Assembly: GCF_000423225.1 (NCBI RefSeq)
Contig: NZ_AUHO01000006.1
Location: 868,001-932,000, forward strand
Reading direction: 5' to 3'
DNA from: Kaistia adipata DSM 17808
GTDB taxonomy: Bacteria > Pseudomonadota > Alphaproteobacteria > Rhizobiales > Kaistiaceae
Length of the DNA stretch: 64,000 bases
Shown: positions 9,954 through 18,505 of the stretch, piece by piece
Numbering within the stretch: the first letter of the stretch is position 1
Layout of the letters: each line of letters starts with the position of its first letter
Notes under the pieces: model-generated
The model's input: only the letters and a program-made list of their open reading frames with translations
Told to the model about the DNA's origin: nothing
The model's database searches: none
Position numbers and translations under genes: made by a program

Positions 9954-10094
9954 TCAGGCCTCCTGCCAGGAATCGGCCTCCCATCTTAGCCGCAGCGCGC
10001 GGCCGCGGCATGCGCGACGTATCCGCCACAGGGCTTTGACACCGTGGTGGCCGAGCGCGCATGATCCGGGCAGTCAGAGAGCCGAGGCACGATC

Positions 10095-10580
10095 ATGATC
10101 GCCGAAGACATCGCCACCGCCTTCGTCCGCGAGGGAGGATGCCGCTGCGGGGCGGTCCGTCTCCGGATCCGGGCGCGACCGCTCCTGACCATGGCCTGCC
10201 ACTGCACGGGCTGCCAGAATATGTCGTCCAGCGCCTATTCGCTTTCGGCCGCGATCCCGAGCGATGCCTTCGAGATCACCCGGGGCGAGCCGGTCGTCGG
10301 CGGCCTGCATGGCGCGTCGAAGCACTATTTCTGCGGCCACTGCATGACGTGGATGTTCACCCGGCCCGACGGCATCGACTTCTTCGTCAATCTCCGCCCG
10401 ACCATGCTCGACGATGCGGACTGGTTCGTGCCCTACATGGAGACGTGGACGAGCGAGAAGCTCCCCTGGGCGACCACGCCCGCCGCCCGCAGCTTCGCGG
10501 CCCTGCCGCCCGAGGACGCCTATCCCGCGATGATCCAGGCCTACGCCGCGACGTGGGACGAAAGCCCGGTTCGCGACTGA
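10095..10580 (+). CDS. GFA-family zinc-cysteine protein
   Basis: This 161-residue protein belongs to the GFA (glutathione-dependent formaldehyde-activating enzyme/CENP-V) fold family. All seven canonical cysteines are present: GGCRCGAV, CHCTGC and YFCGHC, which bind structural zinc and a second metal or substrate site. Most members are not true S-hydroxymethylglutathione synthases, so the substrate is open. The start ATG at 10095 gives MIAEDIATAFVREGG. It stands alone between the DUF4010 gene and the host-attachment-family gene. A second, less complete family member occurs at 49081-49500. Confidence 0.82.
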   Translation: MIAEDIATAFVREGGCRCGAVRLRIRARPLLTMACHCTGCQNMSSSAYSLSAAIPSDAFEITRGEPVVGGLHGASKHYFCGHCMTWMFTRPDGIDFFVNLRPTMLDDADWFVPYMETWTSEKLPWATTPAARSFAALPPEDAYPAMIQAYAATWDESPVRD

Positions 10581-10758
10581 TCCGTCCTTGGTGCGGGCTT
10601 GCCTCCGGACCACACGCAAAGCTGATCAGGACGCGGCGATTTTGTTTCCGGCGCGCAGCCGCGCGATCCATAATGGGGGAACTTCGCGCCCTGCGGCGCG
10701 TAGAGCGGGTATGCCGCGCCCGACAGCCGTGGCACAACGCCCTTGGCAGGAGAGCCCC

Positions 10759-11208
10759 ATGCCCGACTTTCAAATCCGCCACAATGCCCTGATCCTTGTC
10801 GGCGACGGCCAGAAGGCGCTCTTCCTTCGCAATCGCGGCACGCCGCAGACGCTCGACCTCGCCGTCGAGGACATCCTCGATGGCGGCGCCAACCCGCCGA
10901 CGCGCGAACAGGGAACGGACCGGCCGGGGCGCACTGTGCAGAGCGTCGGCTTCGCGCGCAGCGCCGTCGAGCAGACGGACTGGCACATGCTCGAGGAGCA
11001 GAAGTTCGCCACGACCATCGCCGAGGCGCTCTATCGCGCCGCCCTCGAGGACAGCTTCCGCGAATTGGTGATCGTGGCGCCTCCCAAGATTCTCGGCATC
11101 CTGCGCCAGAACCTGCACAAGCTCGTCGCCGACCGCGTCGCGGGCGAACTGCCAAAGACCCTGACGGGTTCCCCGGTCGACCAGATCGAGCGGCTGCTGG
11201 CGGCCTGA
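10759..11208 (+). CDS. Host-attachment family protein (eRF1-like/baeRF type)
   Basis: This 149-residue cytosolic protein resembles the family annotated 'host attachment protein' after an Agrobacterium gene, which has been grouped with bacterial eRF1-like domains. Recognisable features are ALILVGDGQKALFLRNRG at the N-terminus, a polar variable middle (TREQGTDRPGRTVQS), and the C-terminal ELVIVAPPKILGILRQNLHKLVADRVAGELPKTLTG. The start is set by GCAGGAGA eight bases before the ATG at 10759. No role in adhesion can be inferred from sequence. It is convergent with the diguanylate cyclase gene, nine bases away. Confidence 0.78.
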   Translation: MPDFQIRHNALILVGDGQKALFLRNRGTPQTLDLAVEDILDGGANPPTREQGTDRPGRTVQSVGFARSAVEQTDWHMLEEQKFATTIAEALYRAALEDSFRELVIVAPPKILGILRQNLHKLVADRVAGELPKTLTGSPVDQIERLLAA

Positions 11209-11217
11209 CGAGGGCCG

Positions 11218-12507
11218 CTACCTGTCGGGTAGCGCGTCGACATCCGCCAGCTCCAGATCCGACGGCGCCCCCATGGCGACGGTTCTCGCCGCCGGGCGAC
11301 CGGACAGGAGGCCCTCGGTCACGGGCTGCCAGCGGGCGACACTGCCAGGCGACGCCGCGCCGGCGAGCGCGTGACCGTCGCGCCCGGCGCGCTTCACCAC
11401 ATAGAGCGCCTGGTCGGCCGCCTCTCTCAGCTCATCAATCGGAAGACGCCGATCGGGCGTGCTGGCAGCGACGCCGATGCTCACCGTGAGCGGAATCCGA
11501 ACATCACCATGAACGAGCGAATGGGCGCGGAACGCCGCGACCAGAGCCGCCGCGATGCGCTCGGCTGTCGGCGCATCGGTATCCGGCAATAGCGCGCCGA
11601 ACTCATCCCCGCCCAGCCTGGCCAGAAGGTCACGCTGGCGCAGGCATGACTTTGCCGTAGCCACGACATGGCGCAGGCATTCATCGCCGGCCGCGTGCCC
11701 ATGCCGGTCGTTGATCGCCTTGAAGTTGTCGAGGTCGATCAGGAGCAGGGAGAACGGCTTGCCCTCTCGGCCGGCGCGCTTCTCGACCGCCGCCAGGCGC
11801 GCCTGCATCAGCCGCCGGTTCGCGGCGCCGGTAAGTTCGTCGCGATAGGTCAACACGGCGAGCTCGCCACGCAGATGGTCGATCGCCATGACGATCATGC
11901 CGAAGTTCCACACCACGCCGCTGAAGATGACCAGAAGCAGAACGATCGTCTCGACCATGTCGTAGTGAAGCGGCGCCAGAACGGCGACGCTCCGGGCCAG
12001 GTTCGCAGTCGTCTCAACGGCGTGCACGAGCACCGCTATGCCCATGGCCGAGGCCGCCAGCAGACTGCCCGGCGAGCGCCGCCCCTTGCGCGTCAGATCG
12101 TAGACCGCGAGCAACAACGGCACGGACTGGCCCGCGGCATAGACGACGTTGCGCGCCGCGCTGCTCGGGTAGATCGTCGCGAACAGCAGCAGGACGAGCA
12201 TCGCGCCGCCAGTGATGGCAAAGCTGGCGCGCCAGGGCTTGGGTTCGCCGTAGAACTCCCGCACGCCGACCCAATAGAGGCAGAAGCCGAAGAAGACGAA
12301 GCCATTGCCGGCGACGTTGGTCGCAACGTGGGCAACCCCCTCCATCGACAGCACTAACCCGCCCAAGGCCGTGACCAGGCAGGCAGCCATCCAGGTCCGC
12401 GCCGCGCCGAAACCGCGATAGGACCACCAGATGAGCGACCAGATGATCGCCATCGTGAGGGCGTTCAGCAGGATCACGATGTAGAGGGTGAGGAAGTCGA
12501 GAACCAT
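11218..12507 (-). CDS. Membrane diguanylate cyclase (GGDEF)
   Basis: This protein is predicted to make cyclic-di-GMP. About 210 residues of hydrophobic N-terminal region form roughly six transmembrane helices and probably a sensor. They are followed by a GGDEF domain starting at YRDELTGAANRR. The active site reads GGDEF, and RQRD sits five residues before it, so the product-inhibition I-site is intact. No EAL domain follows. Start: ATG at 12507 (MVLDFLTLYIVILLN) gives a clean first membrane helix; an in-frame ATG at 12549 adds 14 residues. The ligand sensed is unknown. A 17-base palindrome lies in the divergent region shared with rlmJ. Confidence 0.88.
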   Translation of the reverse strand: MVLDFLTLYIVILLNALTMAIIWSLIWWSYRGFGAARTWMAACLVTALGGLVLSMEGVAHVATNVAGNGFVFFGFCLYWVGVREFYGEPKPWRASFAITGGAMLVLLLFATIYPSSAARNVVYAAGQSVPLLLAVYDLTRKGRRSPGSLLAASAMGIAVLVHAVETTANLARSVAVLAPLHYDMVETIVLLLVIFSGVVWNFGMIVMAIDHLRGELAVLTYRDELTGAANRRLMQARLAAVEKRAGREGKPFSLLLIDLDNFKAINDRHGHAAGDECLRHVVATAKSCLRQRDLLARLGGDEFGALLPDTDAPTAERIAAALVAAFRAHSLVHGDVRIPLTVSIGVAASTPDRRLPIDELREAADQALYVVKRAGRDGHALAGAASPGSVARWQPVTEGLLSGRPAARTVAMGAPSDLELADVDALPDR

Positions 12508-12645
12508 GGGGGGATGGATCCGGAACTGCAGGACTCGTCGTGGGGCCATCGGCCCTGGACGCCAAAGCCAAGATGACGCAAGGGAATGACGGCAGATCTT
12601 CTGGCAGTCAATGCATCAAATGGCGCGCCATGCCTAGTCTGAAAA

Positions 12646-12662
12646 ATTTCAAAAGTTGAAAT
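12646..12662. promoter_or_regulatory. 17-bp AT-rich palindrome between diguanylate cyclase and rlmJ
   Basis: ATTTCAA and TTGAAAT form a perfect 7-3-7 inverted repeat around AAG, inside an unusually AT-rich patch of the divergent intergenic region. It has the form of a dimeric helix-turn-helix operator and could control either flanking gene. No regulator gene is adjacent. Confidence 0.45.
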
Positions 12663-12743
12663 ATTCAAGGCCACACGCGACATGGTGGGCGTGTCGGCAC
12701 GAAGCCCCTTGCGCCGGCCGCGCTTCGATGCGACCACCGCGAC

Positions 12744-13613
12744 ATGAACTATCGTCACGCCTATCACGCCGGAAATTTCGCGGATGTCGTCAAGCACGCC
12801 ATCCTCGCGATCCTCATCGAGCATCTGAAGCTCAAGGACAAGCCGTTCCGGGTCATCGACACCCATGCCGGCATCGGCCTCTACGACCTGACGGCCGTCG
12901 AGGCGGGCAAGACCAATGAGTGGCAGGGCGGCATCGGCAAGTTGCTCGACGAGGCTGGCAAGCCGGCTGCGGGCCTGACGCGCAAGCTGTCGGAAGCGCT
13001 CGCGCCCTATCTCGCCGCCGTCGCGGCCGCCAATCCCGAAGGTGGGCTGAAGCACTATCCCGGCTCGCCCTGGCTGATCCGCCATCTGCTGCGCAAGACC
13101 GACCGGATGACGGCGGTGGAGCTGCACCCGGAAGATCATGCGACGCTGGCCGGGCTGTTCGCCGGCGACTTCCAGGTCAAGGCGATCGAGCTCGACGGCT
13201 GGCTGGCGCTCGGCTCCTTCGTGCCACCCAAGGAGCGGCGCGGCCTCGTCCTGATCGACCCGCCCTACGAGCAGCCGGATGAGTTCAAGACCCTGTTCGA
13301 CCGCTTCGAGAAGGCCTATCAGCGCTGGCCGACGGGCGTCTACGCGCTCTGGTATCCGATCAAGGACATCGGCGCGGTGACCAACTTCCACAAGCGCCTG
13401 GCGGAAAGCGGCATCACCAAGTTGCTCGGCGCCGAACTCTGGGTGCGCGAACGGGCGACGCCCGACACCTTCAACGGCACCGGCCTCGTCATCTGCAACC
13501 CGCCCTGGCAGATCGACCGCACGCTGGACGGTCTGCTGACGGGTCTGGCGCCGATCCTCGGCGAGACGGAGAAGGCCGGCCGGCGCGTCTGGTGGATCCG
13601 CGGCGAGACCTGA
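12744..13613 (+). CDS. rlmJ: 23S rRNA (adenine2030-N6)-methyltransferase
   Basis: RlmJ methylates A2030 of 23S rRNA using S-adenosylmethionine. The N-terminus MNYRHAYHAGNFADVVKHAILAILIEHLKLKDKPFRVIDTHAG is diagnostic for the family, and GLVLIDPPYEQPDE carries the DPPY catalytic motif of N6-adenine methyltransferases. The product is 289 residues, the usual length. The ribosome-binding site is weak. It is a single-gene unit, convergent with the glutathionyl-hydroquinone reductase gene. Confidence 0.94.
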   Translation: MNYRHAYHAGNFADVVKHAILAILIEHLKLKDKPFRVIDTHAGIGLYDLTAVEAGKTNEWQGGIGKLLDEAGKPAAGLTRKLSEALAPYLAAVAAANPEGGLKHYPGSPWLIRHLLRKTDRMTAVELHPEDHATLAGLFAGDFQVKAIELDGWLALGSFVPPKERRGLVLIDPPYEQPDEFKTLFDRFEKAYQRWPTGVYALWYPIKDIGAVTNFHKRLAESGITKLLGAELWVRERATPDTFNGTGLVICNPPWQIDRTLDGLLTGLAPILGETEKAGRRVWWIRGET

Positions 13614-13628
13614 TCTGGCCGCGCACCC

Positions 13629-13646
13629 CGCGGCCTTCAGGCCGCG
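13629..13646. terminator. Hairpin at convergent rlmJ / hydroquinone reductase ends
   Basis: CGCGGCCT-TC-AGGCCGCG is a perfect 8-bp inverted repeat covering the stop codon of the minus-strand gene and lying 15 bases after rlmJ. No U-tract is seen on either strand. It may end both convergent transcripts. Confidence 0.4.
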
Positions 13647-14617
13647 AAGGCGCGATCCGGACGCGCGTCAAAGTCGATGATCGGCCCGAGCGGCACGACG
13701 CCGGTCGGATTGATCGTCTTGTGGCTCTCGTAATAGTGCCGCTTGATGTGGTCGAAATCGACCGTCTCGCGGATGCCTGCCGTCTGGTAGAGCTCGCGCG
13801 TGTAGGACCACAGCGCCGGATAGTCGACCAGGCGACGCAGATTGCACTTGAAGTGGCCGACATAGACCGGATCGAAGCGCAACAGCGTCGTGAAGAGCCG
13901 CCAGTCGGCCTCGGTCAGGCGATCTCCGGTCAGGTAGCGCTGCTCCGACAGCAGGCCCTCCAGCCAGTCGAGGCTGGCGAAGAGCGGGTGGAGTGCCTCC
14001 TCATAGGCGGCCTGCGACGTCGCGAAGCCGGCCTTGTAGACGCCGTTGTTGATCGTGTCGTAGATGCGCGTGTTGAGCGCGTCGATCTCGGTGCGCAGGG
14101 GCTCCGGATAATAGTCCCCGGCCTTGGCGCCGACGCCGTCGAAGGCGGAATTGAACATCCGGATGATCTCGGATGATTCATTGCTGACGATCGTCCCGGT
14201 CTGCTTGTCCCAGAGTACCGGCACCGTGACGCGCCCCGAATAGTTCGGATCGGCCTTGGTATAGACTTGGTGCAGGAACTCGAAACCATTGACCTTGTCT
14301 TCCGTCACGCCCGGGCCGGGCGCGAAGGTCCAGCCGTTCTCGGCCATCAGCCAGTTGACAACCGAATAGTCGATCATGTCCTCGAGGCCCTTCAAGGCAC
14401 GGAAGATCATGACCCGATGCGCCCAGGGACAGGCCCGGGCGATGTAAAGATGATAGCGGCCGGGCTCGGCCTTGAAGCCGCCCTCGCCGGTCGGTCCGGG
14501 GCTGCCGTCGGGCGTGATCCAATTGCGGAAGCCGGCCGTGCTGCGCTGGAAACGACCGCCCGTATTGCGCGTGTCGTACCACTGATCCTGCCAGACGCCG
14601 TCGACGAGAAGTCCCAT
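13637..14617 (-). CDS. yqjG: Glutathionyl-hydroquinone reductase (YqjG/Xi-class GST)
   Basis: This 326-residue enzyme is of the Xi class of glutathione transferases, which use glutathione to reduce glutathionyl-hydroquinones. The catalytic cysteine is in ARACPWAHRVMIFRALKGLED. The N-terminal GRFQRSTAGFRNWI and the C-terminal helical domain (SEQRYLTGDRLTEADWRLFTTLLRFDPVYVGHFKCN) match the class closely. Start ATG at 14617 gives MGLLVDGVWQDQWYDT, the normal N-terminus. It is divergent from the secreted-protein/RNase T2 pair. Confidence 0.92.
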   Translation of the reverse strand: MGLLVDGVWQDQWYDTRNTGGRFQRSTAGFRNWITPDGSPGPTGEGGFKAEPGRYHLYIARACPWAHRVMIFRALKGLEDMIDYSVVNWLMAENGWTFAPGPGVTEDKVNGFEFLHQVYTKADPNYSGRVTVPVLWDKQTGTIVSNESSEIIRMFNSAFDGVGAKAGDYYPEPLRTEIDALNTRIYDTINNGVYKAGFATSQAAYEEALHPLFASLDWLEGLLSEQRYLTGDRLTEADWRLFTTLLRFDPVYVGHFKCNLRRLVDYPALWSYTRELYQTAGIRETVDFDHIKRHYYESHKTINPTGVVPLGPIIDFDARPDRAFAA

Positions 14618-14791
14618 GTCCGTGCTCCAATTCTTTGCTGAACGGCATATTGGCCCGATCTAGAGCTGTTGCCAGCCGCCCACACGGCGACGAACTGTTC
14701 ACCGCAACACCCGTTCGCTCCCCCGCGACGCTTGACCGTCGCGGCGGCTGGACGCATCGTCGTCGAAAGCTAGCTCTGGGGAATCGCTGTC

Positions 14792-15262
14792 ATGATCCGC
14801 TCCCTCCTCGCCGCCGTCGCCCTCGCGACGCTCGCCGGCACTGCCGCTCAGGCCGCCGACTATTCGGGCAGCTACGGCTATGAGCCCGAGATGCGCCGGG
14901 GCTGGGACCGCGGTACCGTGCCGCCCTGCGACGCACCGGCCGTCCTCTCCAACATGGCGGAGCGCTACCACTGGGCCAACACCCATACCTGGGGCAACAA
15001 CCTCGCCTTCCGCGAAGTCGCGGCCGTCAGCGAATCCCAGTTCATTCCGGGCGATCCCGGCCTGATCGATCGTCGCTTTTGCAAGGCCGACGTCTTCATC
15101 GCCGACAACATCCGCCCGACCGCCGTCTACTACCTGATCGAGGAGCGCATGGGCTTCGCGTCGATCGGCTGGTACGTCGATTTCTGCGTATCGGGCCAGG
15201 ATCCCTGGCGCGTCCATGACGGCCATTGCCGGACGGTCCGTCCCAACCGGTACGGATGGTGA
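14792..15262 (+). CDS. Small secreted four-cysteine protein of unknown function
   Basis: I do not recognise a named family. The 156-residue product has a signal peptide (residues 1-22, MIRSLLAAVALATLAGTAAQA), then a mature part rich in aromatic residues with four cysteines at about 46, 97, 132 and 146, suggesting two disulfides in the periplasm. The C-terminus VHDGHCRTVRPNRYGW is basic. The stop codon lies inside the start region of the RNase T2 gene, so the two are translated together. A role as partner, chaperone or inhibitor of that nuclease is possible but only inferred from the overlap. Confidence 0.75.
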   Translation: MIRSLLAAVALATLAGTAAQAADYSGSYGYEPEMRRGWDRGTVPPCDAPAVLSNMAERYHWANTHTWGNNLAFREVAAVSESQFIPGDPGLIDRRFCKADVFIADNIRPTAVYYLIEERMGFASIGWYVDFCVSGQDPWRVHDGHCRTVRPNRYGW

Positions 15263-15921
15263 CGCTCAGGGCAGTCCTTCGGGGCTTGGTCGTCGCTGCC
15301 GGCTTGCTTGCCGGGCTCCCGCTGCCCACCGCTCCGGCCATCGCCGATACGCCCGGCGACTTCGACTTCTACGTGCTGTCGCTATCCTGGTCGCCGACCT
15401 ATTGCCAGGATCGCGGCCGTTCCGACCGCATCCAGTGCGGCGGCCCCCGTCCCTTCGCCTTCGTCGTGCATGGTCTCTGGCCGCAATATGAGCGCGGTTC
15501 GCCGCGCAACTGCGATGCCGGACCACGCAGCGGCCTGCCTCGCAAGCTGGTCGACGGCATGCTCGACATCATGCCGAGCCCATCCCTCGTGCGGCATCAA
15601 TGGCGGGCGCACGGTTCCTGCTCCGGGCTCGATGCCGCCGACTTCTTCGCGCTGACCCGGGCCGCGAACGACACCGTGCGCATCCCCGATCGGTTCATCG
15701 ACGTGCCGGACTATCTGACGGTGTCGCCGAGCGAGGTCGAGGCAGCCTTCATCGCCGCCAATCCCGGCCTGCGGCGCGATGGTATCGCCGTCAGCTGCGA
15801 TTCCCGCCGCGTGAAGGAAGTCCGCATCTGCATGACGCGCGACCTCCGCTTCCGCGCCTGCGCGGAGGTCGATCGCAAGGCCTGCCGCACCAACCGGCTG
15901 ACCATGCCTCCGGTCCGATAA
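15256..15921 (+). CDS. Secreted ribonuclease T2 family protein
   Basis: RNase T2 enzymes cleave RNA non-specifically outside the cytoplasm. The 221-residue protein has a signal peptide to about residue 30, then FDFYVLSLSWSPTYC. The first catalytic segment is intact (FVVHGLWPQ, His72). The second reads HQWRAHGSC (residues 114-122), where most members have HEWxKHG, so the usual glutamate and lysine are Gln115 and Ala118 while both histidines remain. The ATG at 15256 is chosen because the signal peptide follows at once and it overlaps the upstream gene by 7 bases. Activity may be altered. Confidence 0.85.
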   Translation: MVTLRAVLRGLVVAAGLLAGLPLPTAPAIADTPGDFDFYVLSLSWSPTYCQDRGRSDRIQCGGPRPFAFVVHGLWPQYERGSPRNCDAGPRSGLPRKLVDGMLDIMPSPSLVRHQWRAHGSCSGLDAADFFALTRAANDTVRIPDRFIDVPDYLTVSPSEVEAAFIAANPGLRRDGIAVSCDSRRVKEVRICMTRDLRFRACAEVDRKACRTNRLTMPPVR

Positions 15922-15941
15922 CTCCCGCCAAGGATCCCGTC

Positions 15942-16544
15942 TTGCTCGTCCTGCGCAGTTCCCCCGCCTCGCCGTTCGGGCGAAAGGTCAAGATCGTCGC
16001 CGAAATACTTGATCTCACGAACGAGATCGAGGACGTCACCGCCGACACGACCGACCCGACCGAGGTGCTTCGCGAGCAAAATCCGCTCGGCAAGATCCCG
16101 GCGCTGATCCTCGAGGACGGGTTCGTGATCTACGATTCCCGCGTCATCGTCGATTATCTTGACCATCGTGCCGGCGGGGGTGGCGTCATCCCGGCGGATC
16201 CCGCGAAACGCTATCCCGCCCTTGTCATGCAGGCGCTCGCCGACGGCATCGCGGACGCCGCCCTGCTCCGGGTTTATGAGGGGCGCTGGCGTACGCCGGA
16301 GTTGCGAAGCGCGAAATGGGAGGCGCATCAGCAGGGCAAGGTCGATCGCGGCCTCGCGGCCGCGCGGGCCATCGACCTCGACGGCCCCATCCATATCGGC
16401 CATATCGCGCTCGCCTGCGCGCTCGGCTATCTCGACCTGCGTTTCGCCGGCGAGTGGCGCGCCACAAACGCCCGGCTCGTCGCCTTCCTCGACGATTTCG
16501 CCGCCCGCGTCCCTTCGTTCGAAAAGACCCGCGTCACCGCCTGA
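15942..16544 (+). CDS. Glutathione S-transferase family protein
   Basis: This is a 200-residue GST-fold protein. The thioredoxin-like half begins LVLRSSPASPFGRKVKIVAEIL and includes NPLGKIPALIL followed by DSRVIVDYLDHR, the glutathione-binding cis-proline and Asp/Ser signature. The helical half follows. No ATG is suitable. A TTG at 15942 preceded by AAGGA eight bases earlier gives the expected N-terminus and is chosen as start. It follows RNase T2 by 20 bases and precedes the inositol-phosphatase-family gene by 19, so the four genes from 14792 may be co-transcribed. The substrate is unknown. Confidence 0.82.
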   Translation: MLVLRSSPASPFGRKVKIVAEILDLTNEIEDVTADTTDPTEVLREQNPLGKIPALILEDGFVIYDSRVIVDYLDHRAGGGGVIPADPAKRYPALVMQALADGIADAALLRVYEGRWRTPELRSAKWEAHQQGKVDRGLAAARAIDLDGPIHIGHIALACALGYLDLRFAGEWRATNARLVAFLDDFAARVPSFEKTRVTA

Positions 16545-16563
16545 CGCCTGCCTGGAGACCGAA

Positions 16564-17409
16564 ATGAGCTTTACCACCGCCGATGCCCGCACCGTCGCGG
16601 CGATCTTGCGCGAGGCCGCCGATCAGGAGATCCTGCCGCGCTTCCGCCGTCTCACATCCGGTGCCGTGCGCCAGAAGACATCGGCGGACGATTTGGTCAC
16701 CGATGCCGACGAAGCGGCGGAAAAGGTGATCGCGGCCAAGCTCGTGCAGGCCTTTCCGGGCGCCGTGGTGATCGGCGAGGAAGCCGTCTCCGCCGACGAG
16801 GCCCTGCTCGATCGCCTCGACGGCGCCGATCTCGCCTTTGTCGTCGATCCCGTCGACGGCACCAAGAATTTCGCCTCCGGGCTGACCCTGTTCGGCGTCA
16901 TGGCCGGCGTGGTGGTGCGCGGCGAGACGGTCGGCGGCGTCATCCTCGACCCGATCGGCGGCGACTGGACGATCGCCGTGCGCGGCGAAGGCGCCTGGAC
17001 GGAGAACGCGGACGGTTATCGCAACGACCTCAGGGTCGCGAAGGCGAAGCCGGTCGACGAGATGTCGGGCACGGCTTCCTGGGCGCTGCTGCCGGAGCCT
17101 CTGCGCTCGCAGCTCTGCGCCAACCTGCCGGCGACGCGGTCGGCCGCGAGCTATCGCTGCGCCGCGCACGAATACCGGATGCTGGCCGGCGGCCACAGCC
17201 ATTTCGCGCTCTATGCCAAGCTGACGGCCTGGGACCATGTCGCCGGCTGGCTGATCCATCAGGAGGCCGGCGGCCATTCGGCCCGCTTCGACGGCAGCCC
17301 CTATCTGGCGGCGCATCGCGACGGGGGGATTCTGCTCGCGCCGGACGCCGATAGCTGGCAGGCGCTGCACGCCGCCCTCTTCGCCGGCACCGAATACGCG
17401 CGCCGCTGA
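16564..17409 (+). CDS. Inositol-monophosphatase family phosphatase
   Basis: This 281-residue Mg2+-dependent, Li+-sensitive-type phosphatase has the family metal motifs: DLVTDADEAAE, GEEAVS, DPVDGTKNFASG and AWDHVAGWLIHQEAGG. Relatives act on inositol phosphates, histidinol phosphate or PAP. The sequence does not decide among them, although CysQ-specific features are absent. The ATG at 16564 is preceded by GGAGACC. A terminator hairpin lies 43 bases beyond the stop. Confidence 0.88.
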   Translation: MSFTTADARTVAAILREAADQEILPRFRRLTSGAVRQKTSADDLVTDADEAAEKVIAAKLVQAFPGAVVIGEEAVSADEALLDRLDGADLAFVVDPVDGTKNFASGLTLFGVMAGVVVRGETVGGVILDPIGGDWTIAVRGEGAWTENADGYRNDLRVAKAKPVDEMSGTASWALLPEPLRSQLCANLPATRSAASYRCAAHEYRMLAGGHSHFALYAKLTAWDHVAGWLIHQEAGGHSARFDGSPYLAAHRDGGILLAPDADSWQALHAALFAGTEYARR

Positions 17410-17451
17410 CGGGCGTCGCACGCGTTTCATTGCTGCGCGGTCGATCAACGA

Positions 17452-17483
17452 AAAACGCCGGCGGGTTGCCCCACCGGCGTTTC
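17452..17483. terminator. Bidirectional terminator between phosphatase and omp genes
   Basis: AACGCCGG-C-GGG pairs with CCC-A-CCGGCGTT around TTGC. On the minus strand it is followed by TTTTTCGTT, so it is a good Rho-independent terminator for the Omp25-like gene; on the plus strand it is followed by TTCTC and may also stop the phosphatase transcript. Confidence 0.75.
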
Positions 17484-17505
17484 TCAATTCAGCCGGATGG
17501 CTGGA

Positions 17506-18162
17506 TCAGAACTTGACGCCGACGCCGGCGCGGATCGTGTTGGTGCTGAAGTCGACGTCCGTGCCGCCGTTCGGAGCAATGTTGTAGTGCTCCTTGCCGT
17601 AGTCGGCATACTGGTACTCGAGACGGGCCGTCACGTTGTTCCAGACCTGGGCCTCGACGCCGGCGCCGATGGTCCAGCCCATGTGAGTCTTGGACTCCGT
17701 GCCGCCCCAGTAGCTATTGGCGCTGGCGCCGGAGATGGCCGCACCACCCGTGCCGTAGGCGAGGTAGCGGTCGAAGGCGTAGCCGACGCGGGCGCGGGCC
17801 GTCGAGTCCCAACGCTGGCGAACAGTGCCGCGGGCGTTCGAGCCGCTGACGTCATCGAGGTTGGCGTCGATTTCCGCGCCGATCACCCACTGGTTGCCCA
17901 GGTCGAAATTGTAACCGGCGTAGAGGCCGCCCTTGAAGCCGTCGCCGTTGATGCTGCCGAAGGCCAGCGAGTTCGACGCGTCGTTCGACGACCAGCCGTA
18001 GCCGACCATGGCGCCGACATACGGGCCGGTCCAGCTGAAGCCCTGGACCGAGGTCTCGACCGGAGCCGGGGCCGGCTCGTAGGTGAGGTCCGCAGCCAGA
18101 ACCGGAGCGGCCGACAGGGCGAGCGCCATGGCGCTCAGGGAGAGGGTGCGGATACGCAGCAT
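17506..18162 (-). CDS. Omp25/Omp31-like outer-membrane beta-barrel protein
   Basis: This is a 218-residue outer-membrane protein of the small eight-strand barrel type common in Rhizobiales. It has a signal peptide (ALALSAAPVLAADL), then WTGPYVGAMVGYGWSSND, alternating amphipathic strands such as GGLYAGYNFDLGNQWVIGAEIDAN and ARARVGYAFDRYLAYGTGGAA, and a terminal aromatic GVGVKF as the assembly signal. The ATG at 18162 is chosen because GGAG lies seven bases upstream; a longer reading is possible but starts before the signal peptide. It has its own AT-rich upstream region and a terminator downstream, fitting a strongly expressed single gene. Confidence 0.88.
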   Translation of the reverse strand: MLRIRTLSLSAMALALSAAPVLAADLTYEPAPAPVETSVQGFSWTGPYVGAMVGYGWSSNDASNSLAFGSINGDGFKGGLYAGYNFDLGNQWVIGAEIDANLDDVSGSNARGTVRQRWDSTARARVGYAFDRYLAYGTGGAAISGASANSYWGGTESKTHMGWTIGAGVEAQVWNNVTARLEYQYADYGKEHYNIAPNGGTDVDFSTNTIRAGVGVKF

Positions 18163-18505
18163 CGTGGTCTCCATGCGTACTAAACTGAAACTCAAAAACT
18201 TGATCCGGAGCCCTGAACGCTGCCCCGATCCGATGGTCTGAATTAAGCCCTCGAATGCGGCGGAACCGGACAGGAAATAAGGCATGTTCGCGGCATTCAC
18301 GTTGCGTTGCAAAAAGCCCACAACCCCTCTCTAAGAAATTGAATTTATTCAAATTTTATCGATCGACGCGAAGCGGTTCCGGTTCTCGCGTCATATTGCA
18401 AACGCAGGTGTTGACCACATTTAACCAAGCCTAACGAAGGCTTACCGAAATCGCCGCGTCGGCCTATCTTCGCGGCGACATGGAATCGACGGGAATGGCG
18501 GTGTG
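18163..18505. other. 343-bp AT-rich divergent intergenic region
   Basis: No gene is seen here. It should carry the promoters of the omp gene (minus) and of the SDR-uvrC pair (plus). A hairpin AAGCCT-AACGA-AGGCTT (18427-18443) lies 60 bases upstream of the SDR gene, next to TTAACC, a half-site resembling CtrA boxes (TTAA-N7-TTAA is not complete). Confidence 0.5.

Noticed and set aside
18421-18450. CtrA binding site upstream of the SDR-uvrC pair
   Set aside because: TTAACC is followed by TAAC and not TTAA at the required spacing, so only a half-site is present.
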